The translations under genes were made by a program, and so were the position numbers. Below are positions 12,781 to 23,280 of a stretch of 64,000 bases of DNA, piece after piece. Source of the DNA: Macrotis lagotis (taxonomy: Eukaryota; Chordata; Mammalia; Peramelemorphia; Peramelidae). How positions within the stretch are numbered: position 1 is the first letter of the stretch; the number at the start of each line of letters is the position of its first letter. The stretch lies in contig NC_133658.1 in assembly GCF_037893015.1 (NCBI RefSeq), positions 258,891,856-258,955,855 on the forward strand. The letters run 5' to 3'. The notes beneath the pieces are model-generated. The model had not been told where the DNA came from, did not search any database, and saw nothing but the letters and a program-made list of their open reading frames with translations.

Positions 12781-12986
12781 TACCCATAAAATGGAAGTAA
12801 ATAGCAGAGTGGATTGACAACCAGAATCCTACAGTATTCAGCCTGCAAGAAACACATGTGAAGCAGAGATACACATACACACAGAGTAATTGGACAAGTT
12901 TGGACCAATATATTTTGCTTCAGCTGAAGTGAAAAAAAATCAGGGATAGAAAATATCTCAAAGTAATTGCAAAAATAGATCTCATT

Positions 12987-13126
12987 GAGGAAGCTAGGTG
13001 GCACAGTGGATAAAGCACCAGCCCTGGAATCAGGAGTACTTGAGTTCAAATCCAGCATCAGACACTTAATAATTACCTAGCTGTGTGGCCTTGGGCAAGC
13101 CACTTAACCCCATTTGCCTTGCAAAA
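12987..13126 (+). mobile_element. WSINE1-like SINE inside L1 B ORF2
   Basis: Full SINE from GAGGAAGCTAGGTGGCACAG to GCCTTGCAAAAA, with A and B boxes. The target duplication is AAAAATAGATCTCATT (12971-12986) against AAAAATAGATTTCATT (13127-13142), one mismatch in 16. Confidence 0.93.
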
Positions 13127-13275
13127 AAAAATAGATTTCATTAAAATGGATACTGATGGAAGCCACATCCTCCTATAAGTTACCACAGTCAATGGAGTAA
13201 ATTCAGTACAAATATGTATGCATCAAGTGGTACAGTATCCAAATTTTAAAGGAGAATCTGAATAAGTTACAGTAA

Positions 13276-13278
<3 letters not shown>

Positions 13279-13320
<42 letters not shown>
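13279..13320. repeat. (AT)n microsatellite
   Basis: 42 bp of perfect AT dinucleotides inside the endonuclease remnant of L1 B. Confidence 0.95.
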
Positions 13321-13323
<3 letters not shown>

Positions 13324-16300
13324 ACAAAAATATAATGTTGGGGGTTGAAAAGGTGAATAGAATCTTAGAAAAATGAGATATAATAGACCTCTGTAGAAAA
13401 TAAACCTATACAAAAATTGACCATGTAGTAGGGAATAAAAACCTTAAAATCAAATGTAATTTGGAATTATTTTGGCCAACTCTATGCCAATAAATTTGAC
13501 AATATAAGGGAAATGGATGAATATTTCCAAAAATATAAGTTGCCCAGGTTAAATGAAGGGGAGATTAAATACCTAAACCACCCTATCTCAGAAAAAAGAA
13601 ATTCAACAAACCATCATTGAACTCCCTAAGAAAAAATATTCAGGACCTGATGAATTCACGAATGAATTCTACCAAACATTTAAGGAACAATTGGTTTGAA
13701 TTCAATATTAACTCTTTGGAAAAATAGGGGAAGACAGAACTCTGCCTAACTTTATATCAAACCAATATATTGTTGATACCTAAACCAGAAAGAGTTAAAA
13801 CAGAGAAAGAAAATTATTAGACCTATCCACCTGATGAATATAGATGCAAAAATCTTAAATAAAATCTTAGTAAAATGATTATAAGTTAACATTTTGGCCA
13901 AGTAGAATTCATCCCAGGACTGCAAGAGTGATTCAATATTAGGAAAATTGTTAATATAATTAATTATATCAACAATTAACATATCAGAAATTATATGATT
14001 ATATCAATAGATGCTGAAAAAGCTTTTGAAAAATACAGTACCCATTCCTACTAAAAACATTAGAGAGTGTAAGAATAAATGGTTTGTTCCTTAGAATAAT
14101 AAGCAATATCTATCTGAAACAGTCAACAAGCATTATATTCAATGTGGAAAGGCTAGAGGCATTCCCAAAAAGAGCGGGATGAAACAAGGTTGCCCATCAT
14201 CACCACTTACTATGCAATATCATATTAGAAATGGTAGTCAGCAATTAAAAAAGAAAAAGAAATAGAAGGAATTAGAATTAGGAAGGAAAAGACAAAACTA
14301 TCATTCTTTGCAGATGACATAATGGTATACATAGAGAATCCTGAGAAATCATCCAAAAAAATACTGGAAACAATTAGCAATTTTAGCAAAGTTACAGGAT
14401 ATAAAATAAAATCTCATGAATCTGCAACTTTTCTATATATGACTAGCAACATACAGCAGGAAGAGCTAGAAAGAGAAATACCATTCAAAACAACCTCAGG
14501 CAACATAAAATAACTGGGACTCTATTGGCTAAGGCAGACTCAGAAATTTTTTGAAAACAATATCAAAAACTTCTCACACAAATTAAATAAGATTTATATA
14601 ACTAGGCAAACATAAACTGCTCATGGATAGATCAAGCTAATATAATAAAAATGACAATTCTACCAAAACTAAATTATCTGTTTAGTGCCATACCAATCAA
14701 AATTCAAAAAAAATACTTTAATGAATTAGAGAAAAATGTACGTAAATTCATATGGAGAAAAGAAGTCAAGAATTTCCAGGGATTTAATGAAAAAAGTGCA
14801 AAAGAAGGTGGCTTAGCCCTACCTGATCTAAAATTATATTATAAAGCATCAGTTATCAAAACTGTTTGGTATTAGCTAAGAAATAGAGAGTGGAATAGAC
14901 TAGGTGTAAAATCAGGGGATGATTATAGTAATCTACTGTTTGATAAAGCCAAAGAGTCCAGCCATTGGGATAATAGCTCCCTCTTTGATAAAAAAACTGC
15001 TGGGATAATTGGAATTTAGTATGGAAGAGACTTAGATTAGACCAACACCTCACACCCTTTTTCCAAGATAGGATCCAAATGGTTACAGGACTTAGACATA
15101 AAAAAACAATACTATAAGCAAATTAGAAGATCAAGGACTAGTTTACCTATCAGATCTATGGAAAGGGGAGAAGTTTATGACTAAGGAAGAGTTGGAGAAC
15201 ATCACCAAAAACCAATTAGATGAATTTGATTACATTAAATTAAAAAGCTTTTGCACAGATAAAACCAATGCAACCAAGATCAAAAGAAATGTAGTAAATT
15301 GGGAAACAATCTTTACAACTAATGATTCTCACAAAGGACTCATTTCTAAAATATACAGAGAACTGAGTCATATTTTTAAAACAAAAAAAAAACATTCCCC
15401 AACTGACAAATGGTCAAAGGATATGCAAAGGCAATTTACAGATGAGATCAAAGCAATCCATAGCTATATGAAAAATGCTCTAAATAATTAAATAGTAGAG
15501 AAATGCAAATTAAAGCTTCTCTGAGGTACCACCTCACACATCTCAGATTGGCCAATATGACCAAGAAGGATAATGATCATTGTTGGAAGGGTTGTGGGAA
15601 ATCTGGGACACTATTACACTGGTGGTGGAGCTGTGAACTCTTCCAGCCCTTCTGGAGAGCTATTGGGAACTATGCCCAAAGGGCAACAAAAATGTGCATA
15701 CCCTTTGACCCAGCAATACCATTACTGGGTCTATACCCTGAAGAGATGATGAAAAAGGTTAAAAACATTACTTATACAAAAATATTTACAGCCGCCCTGG
15801 TCATGATGGCAAAGAATTTGAAATCAAGTAAATGATCTTCAATTGTGGAATGGCTTAGCAAACTGTCATATATGTATGTCATGGACCACTATTCTTCTAT
15901 TAGAAACCAGGAGGAACAGTATTTCAGGGAAGCCTGGAGGGATTTGCATGAACTGATGCTGAGTGAGATAGTAGAACCAGAAAAACGCTGTACACCCTAA
16001 CAGCAACATGGGAGTGATGTTCAACCTTGAAGGACTTGCTCATTCCATCAGTGCAACAATCAGGACAATTTTGGCCTGTCTGCAAAGGAGAGTGCCATCT
16101 GCATCCGGATAAGGAGCTGTGGAGTTTGAGCAAAGTTCAAGGACTGTTCCCTTTAATTTAGAAAAAAACAGATAACTTCTTGTCTGATCTTGTTACCTGT
16201 TATACTTCTCATCTTTAAGGATATGATTTATCTCTCATCACACCCAATTTGGATCAAGGAACAACATGGAAACAAAGTAAAGCCTGACAGATTGCCTTCC

Positions 16301-16411
16301 GTGGGGGGGGGGGGAGTAAGATGGGGGGAATTGTAAAACTCAAAGAATATCTTTAATAAAAGTTAATTTAAAAAAATAAAAAATAAAAAAATAAAAAAAT
16401 AATTTTGAGAC

Positions 16412-16602
16412 TTGGAAATTGAGACTGACACAATTAGCAATCACAATTCCAGAGGATGTGTGATGAAACATTTTTGTAATGAGGTTTTGTTTTTTTTTGC
16501 ATTCTCAATAGGGGAGGGAGGAGATAAGAGGGAGGAAATGTGAAACTGAAAAAATGTATTAATTATAATTTAATATATAATGAAAATGATTTTTAATGAA
16601 AA
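16412..16602 (+). mobile_element. Short L1-like 3' tail fragment
   Basis: The sequence ATAGGGGAGGGAGGAGATAA...GAAACTGAAAAAATG resembles an L1 3'UTR end. AATAATTTTGAG flanks it at about 16400-16411 and 16604-16615, consistent with a target duplication of a roughly 190-bp 5'-truncated insertion. Confidence 0.5.
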
Positions 16603-17059
16603 AAATAATTTTGAGGGATTTAATGAAAAAAAGTGCAAAAGAAGGTGGCTTAGCCCTACCTGATCTAAAATTATATTATAATGCATCAGTTATCAAAACT
16701 GTCTGGTATTGGCTGAGAAATAAAGTGGTGGACCAGTGGAATAGACTAGGTACAATAGCAGGAACCGATTATAGTAATCTGCTGTTTGATAAGCCCAAAG
16801 AGTCCAGCTATTACGATAAAAAAATATCTGTTTGATAAATACTGCTGGGAAAATTGGAAGGTAGTAAGGAAGAAATTAAGATTGGACCAACACCTCACAC
16901 CCTATCCCAAGATAAGATTGAAATGGATGCAGGATTTAGACATAAAAAACAATATTATAAGCAAACTAGAAGATCAAGGATGAATTTACCTGTCAGATCT
17001 ATGGAAAGGGAAGCAGTTTATGACTAAAGAATAGATGGAGAACATCATTAAAAATAAAG
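16603..17059 (+). mobile_element. L1 ORF2 fragment (fingers/thumb region)
   Basis: It matches L1 B from about 14780 to 15200 (GAAGGTGGCTTAGCCCTACC, AAGATCAAGGATGAATTTAC). It ends exactly where the 5' end of L1 C begins. After the 3' end of L1 C, the bases ACTAGATGAATT (about 23493-23504) match the next ORF2 bases expected (TTAGATGAATT), then homology stops. So L1 C probably inserted into this fragment. Confidence 0.75.
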
Positions 17060-17067
17060 ACTTCTGG

Positions 17068-17077
17068 CCAAGATGGC
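17068..17077 (+). promoter_or_regulatory. YY1-like site at the L1 C 5' end
   Basis: CCAAGATGGC lies within the first 20 bases of the element. In human L1 a YY1 site at the same place sets the transcription start; the role here is inferred by analogy. The same CCAAGATGG is at 37842-37850, 41086-41094 and, on the minus strand, 32151-32159 and 61757-61765. Confidence 0.5.
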
Positions 17078-17829
17078 AGAGAGAAGACAGGTACAGTTTT
17101 AAGTCTCCTGATCTCTTCCCCATCTATCACGTGAAACAAACCTCTTAAACAAAATCTGACCCACAAAACTCAGAAAGAAAAGCCAGGAGAAAGAACATCT
17201 ACCTCAGGATTTTCTCTGGCAGCAGCTTTGCCGAATTTGGGCAGGTTGAGTCTGGGCTCAGAGGTAGGATCAGACCCAGATCAACCAGATTAACAACTGA
17301 ACTGGAACTGGGAGTCTGAGGGCCTGAGAGCCAGATGTGCTGGATCGGCGGTGGGGCTGGACAACAGGGTCTTTACTCAATTAGGGAGCAGAGGTGCTGG
17401 TGTTGGTGCTATTCCACATGAGATTGCACACAGGGCTGGGGGGAGAGTTCTGGAGCAGGAAAGCTTCAGACACCATACCTGGGCTCCTCTGTTCTGAGGA
17501 ACTGAGTCTCATTAGAACTCAGACTTCTTCCCCAACAAACAAATGCAAACTACTTCCTCCTCAGGCCCAGGTGTATGAGCAGAAGAACCAGCCCAGCTGA
17601 GGAATGACCTCAGGCCAGGGTAAAGCCCACCATTGACTGAAGGTAAAAGAATTCAATAGCTCCAAATCCTCCCTTCAAACAAAGGGAGAAAGCATCAATC
17701 AAGGTCACACCTCCTACTGGCCAGCCAGAGAAACTACACTCAGTGAGTAAAGCCTTTACCGATTCCAAGCCCCTGTGAACCAGCCCCTCCCCAAGTCAAG
17801 TTCTTAGCAAATTGAGGGAGGGTTAGTGG

Positions 17830-19007
17830 AAAGGAGGACCCATAGAAAAATTCTTGGAAGGGAAAGACCCTAACTCAGAGAGATCTGGAACCTCTGAGTA
17901 GAATACAATCTGGTCTTCAGCACAGAAAGACTTCATTGAAGAAATAAGGAAGGAGCTTAAAAATTTGGGAGAGACAATTAATACCTTGCAACAAGAAAAC
18001 AAAAACCTTAGAAAGTACAATTGAACAAATACAAAAGGAGAATAAATATCTCAGATCATCAATTGGACAATTACAAAATGAGAATAAATTTCTCACAGCA
18101 TCAATTGGACCAATACAAAATGAGAATAAATCTCTCAGATCCTCAATTGGACAAATACAAAATGAGAATAATTCTCTCAGATCTTCAAATGGGCAAATGC
18201 AAAAGGAAATTAATGCTCTCAAAACCGTAATTGGTCAAATGGAAAGCTCTTTCAAATGTAGAATTGACCAATTGGAAAAGGAGTTCCAAAAGGTTAATGA
18301 AGAAAACTCCTCCCCCCAAAAAATAATGGAGTCTAAAGAAAGTAATGACTCCGTGAGACAGCAAGAGTCAATTAAACAAAAATCAAAAAATCAAAAAAAT
18401 AGAAGTAAATGTAAAATGCCTCATCAACAAAACTACTGACCTTGAGAATGGATCAAGGAGGGGCAACCTGAAAATTATAGTACTTCCTGAAAACATTGAA
18501 GAGAAAAACAGCCTGGACTTAATATTACAGGATCTAGTGAAGGAAAACTGCCCTGATATCATGGAATCAGAGGACAAAGTAGTTATTGAAAGAGGACATG
18601 GATCCCCACCAGAAAAAGATCCTAAAATGAAAACACCAAGGAATGTTGTGGCCAAACTCCAGAACTATCAGATAAAAGAGAAAATCCTGCAAGCAGCCAG
18701 AAAGAAACAATTTAAATATCAAGGAGCCACAGTAAGGATCACACAAGACCTAGCTGCATCAATAGTAAGGGATCTAAGGGCCTGGAATGAGATATTTTGA
18801 AGATCAAGGGAGCTTGGAATGCAGTCAAGAATCTACTTTCCCACAAAGCTAAGCCTTCTCTTCCAGGGAAAAAGATGGACATTTAACGAAATGGAAGAAT
18901 TCCAAAAATTTCTCATGAAAAGTCTAGAGCTAAAGAGAAAATTTGAACATCAAACAGGAGGTTCAAGAGACACAGGAAAAGGTAAAAAAAATGGGGGGGG
19001 GTGGTAA
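17830..19007 (+). pseudogene. L1 C ORF1 remnant with tandem 14-residue coiled-coil repeats
   Basis: Broken frame of the L1 ORF1 RNA-binding protein. The N-terminal part resembles EGKDPNSER of L1 E. A coiled coil follows, with at least five 42-bp units (18020-18229, sixth partial) coding IGQIQNENKSLRSS-type repeats. Then come an RRM-like part (LKIIVLPENIEEKNSL, about 18470) and the C-terminal part (NVVAKLQNYQIKEKILQAAR, about 18640; DLAASIVRDLRAWN, about 18750; LLFQGKRWTFNE, about 18850). One frameshift lies near 18400-18430 and an in-frame stop ends the frame near 18800, before GMQSRIYF. It cannot make a full protein. Confidence 0.85.
18020..18271 (+). repeat. 42-bp tandem repeat in L1 C ORF1
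   Basis: Units start at 18020, 18062, 18104, 18146, 18188 and 18230 (the last diverges after half). Each is exactly 42 bp, i.e. two heptads. The coded unit has Ile at positions 1 and 4, Asn at 8 and Leu at 11, the a/d pattern of a coiled coil. Confidence 0.9.
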
Positions 19008-19755
19008 AAGGAAAAAAATACAATCCAGTAAGTTGAAACTGGCTATATCCCAGCATGGGGGGAAAAAGATTCTCATAAATCATGAGAATTGTAACTCTAA
19101 CAGAGAGAATATTCCTAGCCAGAAAGGATGGGCATTCATGACCTATCCATGAGACTGCTATCTAAAGAGATGTAACTGGCTTTAACCCCACTTGGGAGAA
19201 AGACTCTAATAACTCTCAGGAATATTGACTCTATTCGATAGAATATACTGAACTAGAAGGGATAGACACTCAGATTTTCCTATGACTTAGGTAGAATGAT
19301 CTAAAAAACACTACCTTAAAAGGGGGACAGGAAAGAGACTGGAGGAGGGAGGGGATGGAATGGGGTAAATCTCATTACACTAAGAGGTACAAAAAACCTA
19401 TGGTAATAGAGGGGAAGAAGGGAGCACATGAGAAACACCTGAATATTCTTCTCATCAGACCTGGCTTACAGTCAACCTACACATTCTCAGTTAACTTATA
19501 AAACATCTAACCTTTCAAGTATTAAAAGGGGGAAAAGGGGAGGGGGCAATGGAGAAAGGGAAGGGGAGTGGGGTAAGGGGAAATAACAAAAGGAAGGGAA
19601 AGGAAAAGGGAAAAAGGAAAAGGGGAAAGAAAGGGGAGGGTGTGATATAGGAAGGCAAACACACTGAAGGGGGTGGTATTCAGAAACAAAATAATGGGGA
19701 ATATGTATATGTATAAAGGGTGGAGAAAGAGGGAAAAATACAAACAGAGGGAAGA
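19008..19755 (+). other. Long purine-rich ORF1-ORF2 spacer of L1 C
   Basis: About 750 bp with no ORF. The part at about 19515-19760 is almost all purine on the plus strand, with several G-runs of 4-5 that could form G-quadruplexes. Human L1 has a spacer of only about 60 bp at this position. Confidence 0.75.
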
Positions 19756-22700
19756 TAGCATGGAGGGCAATAAAGCATTAGTAATCATAACCTTGAATAT
19801 CAATGAGATGAACTCTCCCTTAAAACTTAAGCAAATAGCAGAGTGGATTAATAACCAGTATCCTACAATATGCTGCTTACAAGAAACTCATTTGAAGCAG
19901 AGAGATACATAGAGAGTAAAGGTAAAAGGTTGGAGCAAAATATATTTTGCTTCAGCTGAAGTAAAAAAAAAAGCAGGGCTAGCAATCCTTATCTCAGACA
20001 AAGCAGCAGCAAAAATAGATAGTATTAAAAGAGATAAGGATGGAAATTTTATCCTCCTAAAAGGTACCATAGACAATAAAGTCATTTCAATATGCACCCA
20101 GTGGGACAGCACCCAAATTCTTAGAGGAGAAGCTGAAAGAACTACAGGAAGACAAAGAGAGCAAAACTCTACTAGTGGGAGACCTCAACCTCCCACTATC
20201 AAATATAGTTAAATCAAATCATAAAATAAACAAGAAAGAAGTTAAGGAGGTCAATAGATTGTTAGAAAAATTAGATATGGTAGACTTATGGAGGAAACTG
20301 AATGGGGATAGAAAGAATATACCTTTTTCTTTGCAGTACATGGCACTTATACAAAAATTGACCATGTACTAGGACATAAAAACCTAATGATCAACTGCAG
20401 AAAGGCAGAAATAGTGAATACATCTTTCTCAGATCACAATGCAATAAAAGTCATATGCAATACTGGGCCCAGGAGATATAGACCCAGAAAAACTGGATAT
20501 TGATTAACCTCATTTTAAAAAATGGGTGGACCAAAAAACAATTATAGGAAGAATTAACCATTTTATCCTAAATAATGATAATAATGAAACAACATACCAA
20601 AACCTATGAGATTCATTCAAAGTGATGCTCAGGGGGATATAGTATAGCTCTAAATGCTTACACAAATAAATTGGAGAAAGAGGAAATAAATGAACTAAAC
20701 ATGCAACTAAAAAAATTAGAGAAAGAACAAATTTAAAATGCCCAATTAAATACTATATTAGAAATTCTAAAAATTGAAGGAGAAATTAACAAAAGCAAAA
20801 GAAAAATAACTATTGAATTAATAAATAAAACCAGAAGTTGGTATTATGAAAAAAACAATAAAATTGATAAACCTGTGCTCAATTTGATTAAAAAAAAGAA
20901 AGAAGAAAACCAAATTGCTAGTATTATAAATGAAAATGGTCAACTCACCACCAATGAGGTGGAAATTAAAATAATAAATCAAAATTATTTTGCCCAACTC
21001 TATGTCAATTAATTTGATAATCTAAGGACAAGGGATGCATATTTTGAAAAATATAACTTGCCCAGGTTAAATGAAGAAGAGATTAAATACCTAAACAACC
21101 CTATCTCAGAAAAAGAAATTTGACATGCCATTATTGAACTCCCTAAAAATTCTTTCCAGGGCCTGATGGATTCACAATTGAACTTTACCAAACATTTAAG
21201 CAATAATTGGTTCCAATTCTATAGAAACTCTTTGGAAAAGTAGGAAAAGATGGAACTTTGCCTAACTCTTTCTATGAAACCAATACAGTGCTGCTACCTA
21301 AACCAGGAAGAGTTAAAACAGAGAAAGAAAATTATAGACCTATCTCCCTGATGAATATAGATGCCAAAATTTGAAATAAAATGTTAGCAAAATGATTACA
21401 ACACATTATCACTAGGATAATACATAATGATCAAGTAGAATTTATTCCAGGAATGCAGGGTTGGTTCAATATTAGGAAAACTGTTAGTATACTCAATTGT
21501 ATCAACAACAAACCTATCAGAAATCATATGATCATATGAATAGATGCTGAAAAAGCTTTTGAAAAATACAGCATCCATTCCTATTAAAAACACTAGAGAG
21601 TGTAGAAATAAATGTACTGTTCCTTAAAAGAATTAGCAGTCAGTACCTATGTGAAACCATTAACAAGCATTATATTCAATGGAGAGAGGCTGGAGGTATT
21701 CCCAATAACATCAGGGGTGAAAGAGGGGTGTCCATTATCACCACTACTATTCAATATTGTGTTAGAAATGTTAGTGTCAGCAATTAGAGAAGACAAAGAA
21801 ATTGAAGGAATTAGAATTGGGAAGGAAGAAAAAAACTGTCACTCTTTGCAGATGACATGATGGTCTACCTAGAGAATCCCAAGAAATCATCCAAAAAACT
21901 ACTGGAAACAATTAACACTTTTAGCAAAGTTACAGGTTATAAAATAAACCCTCATAAATCTTCAACTTTTCTATATATGACTAGCAAGATACAGTAGGAA
22001 GAGCTAGAAAGAGAAATCCCATTCAAAGTAACCTCAGACAATATAAAATGCTTGGGAGTCTATTTGCCAAGACAGACTCAGAAACTTTTTGAAAACAATA
22101 TCAAAAACTTCTCAAACAAATTAAATAAGATTTATATAACTAGGCAAACATAAACTGCTCATGGATAGATCAAGCTAATATAATAAAAAATGACAATTCT
22201 ACCAAAACTAAATTATCTGTTTAGTGCCCTACCAATCAAAATTCAAAAANNNNNNNNNNNNNNNNNNNNNNNNNNNNNNNNNNNNNNNNNNNNNNNNNNN
22301 NNNNNNNNNNNNNNNNNNNNNNNNNNNNNNNNNNNNNNNNNNNNNNNNNATTAAATAAAAAGCTTTTGCACAGACAAAACCACTGTAACCAAGAACAAAA
22401 GAAAAATATTAACCTGGGAAAAATTTTTACAATTAATATTTCTGACAATGGACTCATTTCTAAAATACACAGAGAACTGAGTCAAATATTTTTTTAAAAA
22501 AAAGCCATTCCCCAATTGACAAATGGTCAAAGGATATGCAAAGGCAATTTACAGATGAGGAGATCAAAGCAATCCATAACCATATGAAAAAAATGCTCTA
22601 AATCATTAATTATTAGAGAAATGCAAATTAAAGCTTTGTTGAGGTACCACCTCATACCTCTCAGATTGGCCAGTATGACCAGGAAGGATAATGATCATTG

Positions 22701-23280
22701 TTGGAAGGGATGTGGGAAATCTGGGACACTATTACACTGTTGGTGGAGCTGTGAACTCATCCAACCCTTCTGGAGAGCTACTTGGAACTATGCCCAAATG
22801 GCAACAAAAATGTGCATAGCCTTTGATCCAGCAATACCACTGCTGGTTCGATACCCCAAGGAGATGATGAAAAAGGGTAAAAACATCACTTGCACAAAAT
22901 ATTCATAGCAGCCCTGTTTGTGGTGTCAAAGAATTGGAAATCAAGTAAATGTCCTTAATTTGGGGAATGGCTTAGTTAACTATGGTTATATGTAAGTCAT
23001 GGAACACTGTTCTTCTTTTAGAAACCAGGAGGGATGGGAATTCAAGGAAGCCTGAGGGATTTGTATGAACTGATGCTGAGTGAAATGAGCAGAACCAGAA
23101 AAACACTGTTCACCCTAACAGCAACATGGGGACGATGATCAATCTTGATGTACTTGCTCATTCCATCAGTGCAACATTCAGGGACAATTTGGGACTGTCT
23201 GCAATGGAGAATACCATCTGTATACAGAGAAAGAACTGTGGAGTTTGAACAAAGACCAAGAACTAATAACTTTAAGAAAA
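19756..23280 (+). pseudogene. L1 C ORF2 remnant (endonuclease and reverse transcriptase)
   Basis: The start reads MEGNKALVIITLNINEMNSP, then the AP-like endonuclease motif CCLQETHL (catalytic Glu), GTIDNK, and VGDLNLPLS with the Asp and Asn of the active site. The reverse transcriptase remnant has [28 protein letters not shown] (about 21745) and the catalytic [12 protein letters not shown] (about 21846-21881). The C-terminal domain has the C-x3-C-x7-H-x4-C knuckle (CWKGCGKSGTLLHCWWSC, about 22700-22755) and FDPAIPLL. Many frameshifts and stops plus the N gap; non-functional. The family's role is nicking the target DNA and reverse transcribing L1 RNA there. Confidence 0.88.
22250..22349. other. 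Assembly gap, 100 Ns
   Basis: Exactly 100 Ns, a placeholder size. The flanks map to L1 B at about 14709 and 15234, so about 525 bp of ORF2 is expected here if nothing else is inserted. Confidence 0.99.

Larger units (their letters stand above)
9188..16395 (+). mobile_element. L1 element B, near full length, interrupted and partly deleted
   Basis: It begins with a 5'UTR homologous to that of L1 C (GATCAAGTTGGCAGATAGAA near 9197 against GGCCAAGATGGCAGAGAGAA). An ORF1 remnant, a purine-rich spacer (about 12010-12780), ORF2 and a 3'UTR with a G-run (16301-16313) follow, then an A/AAAT-rich tail. Three elements have inserted: a MAR1-like SINE (about 10100-10400), an L1 3' end (about 10525-11325) and a WSINE1-like SINE (12987-13126). 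Near 13460 the end of the endonuclease and the start of the linker are missing, about 0.6 kb compared with L1 C. The reverse transcriptase keeps FADDIMVYIENP (about 14307-14342). Stops and frameshifts throughout. Confidence 0.88.

Noticed and set aside
18020..18271. CRISPR-like array
   Set aside because: Units are contiguous 42-bp coding repeats without spacers, in a vertebrate L1 ORF1.
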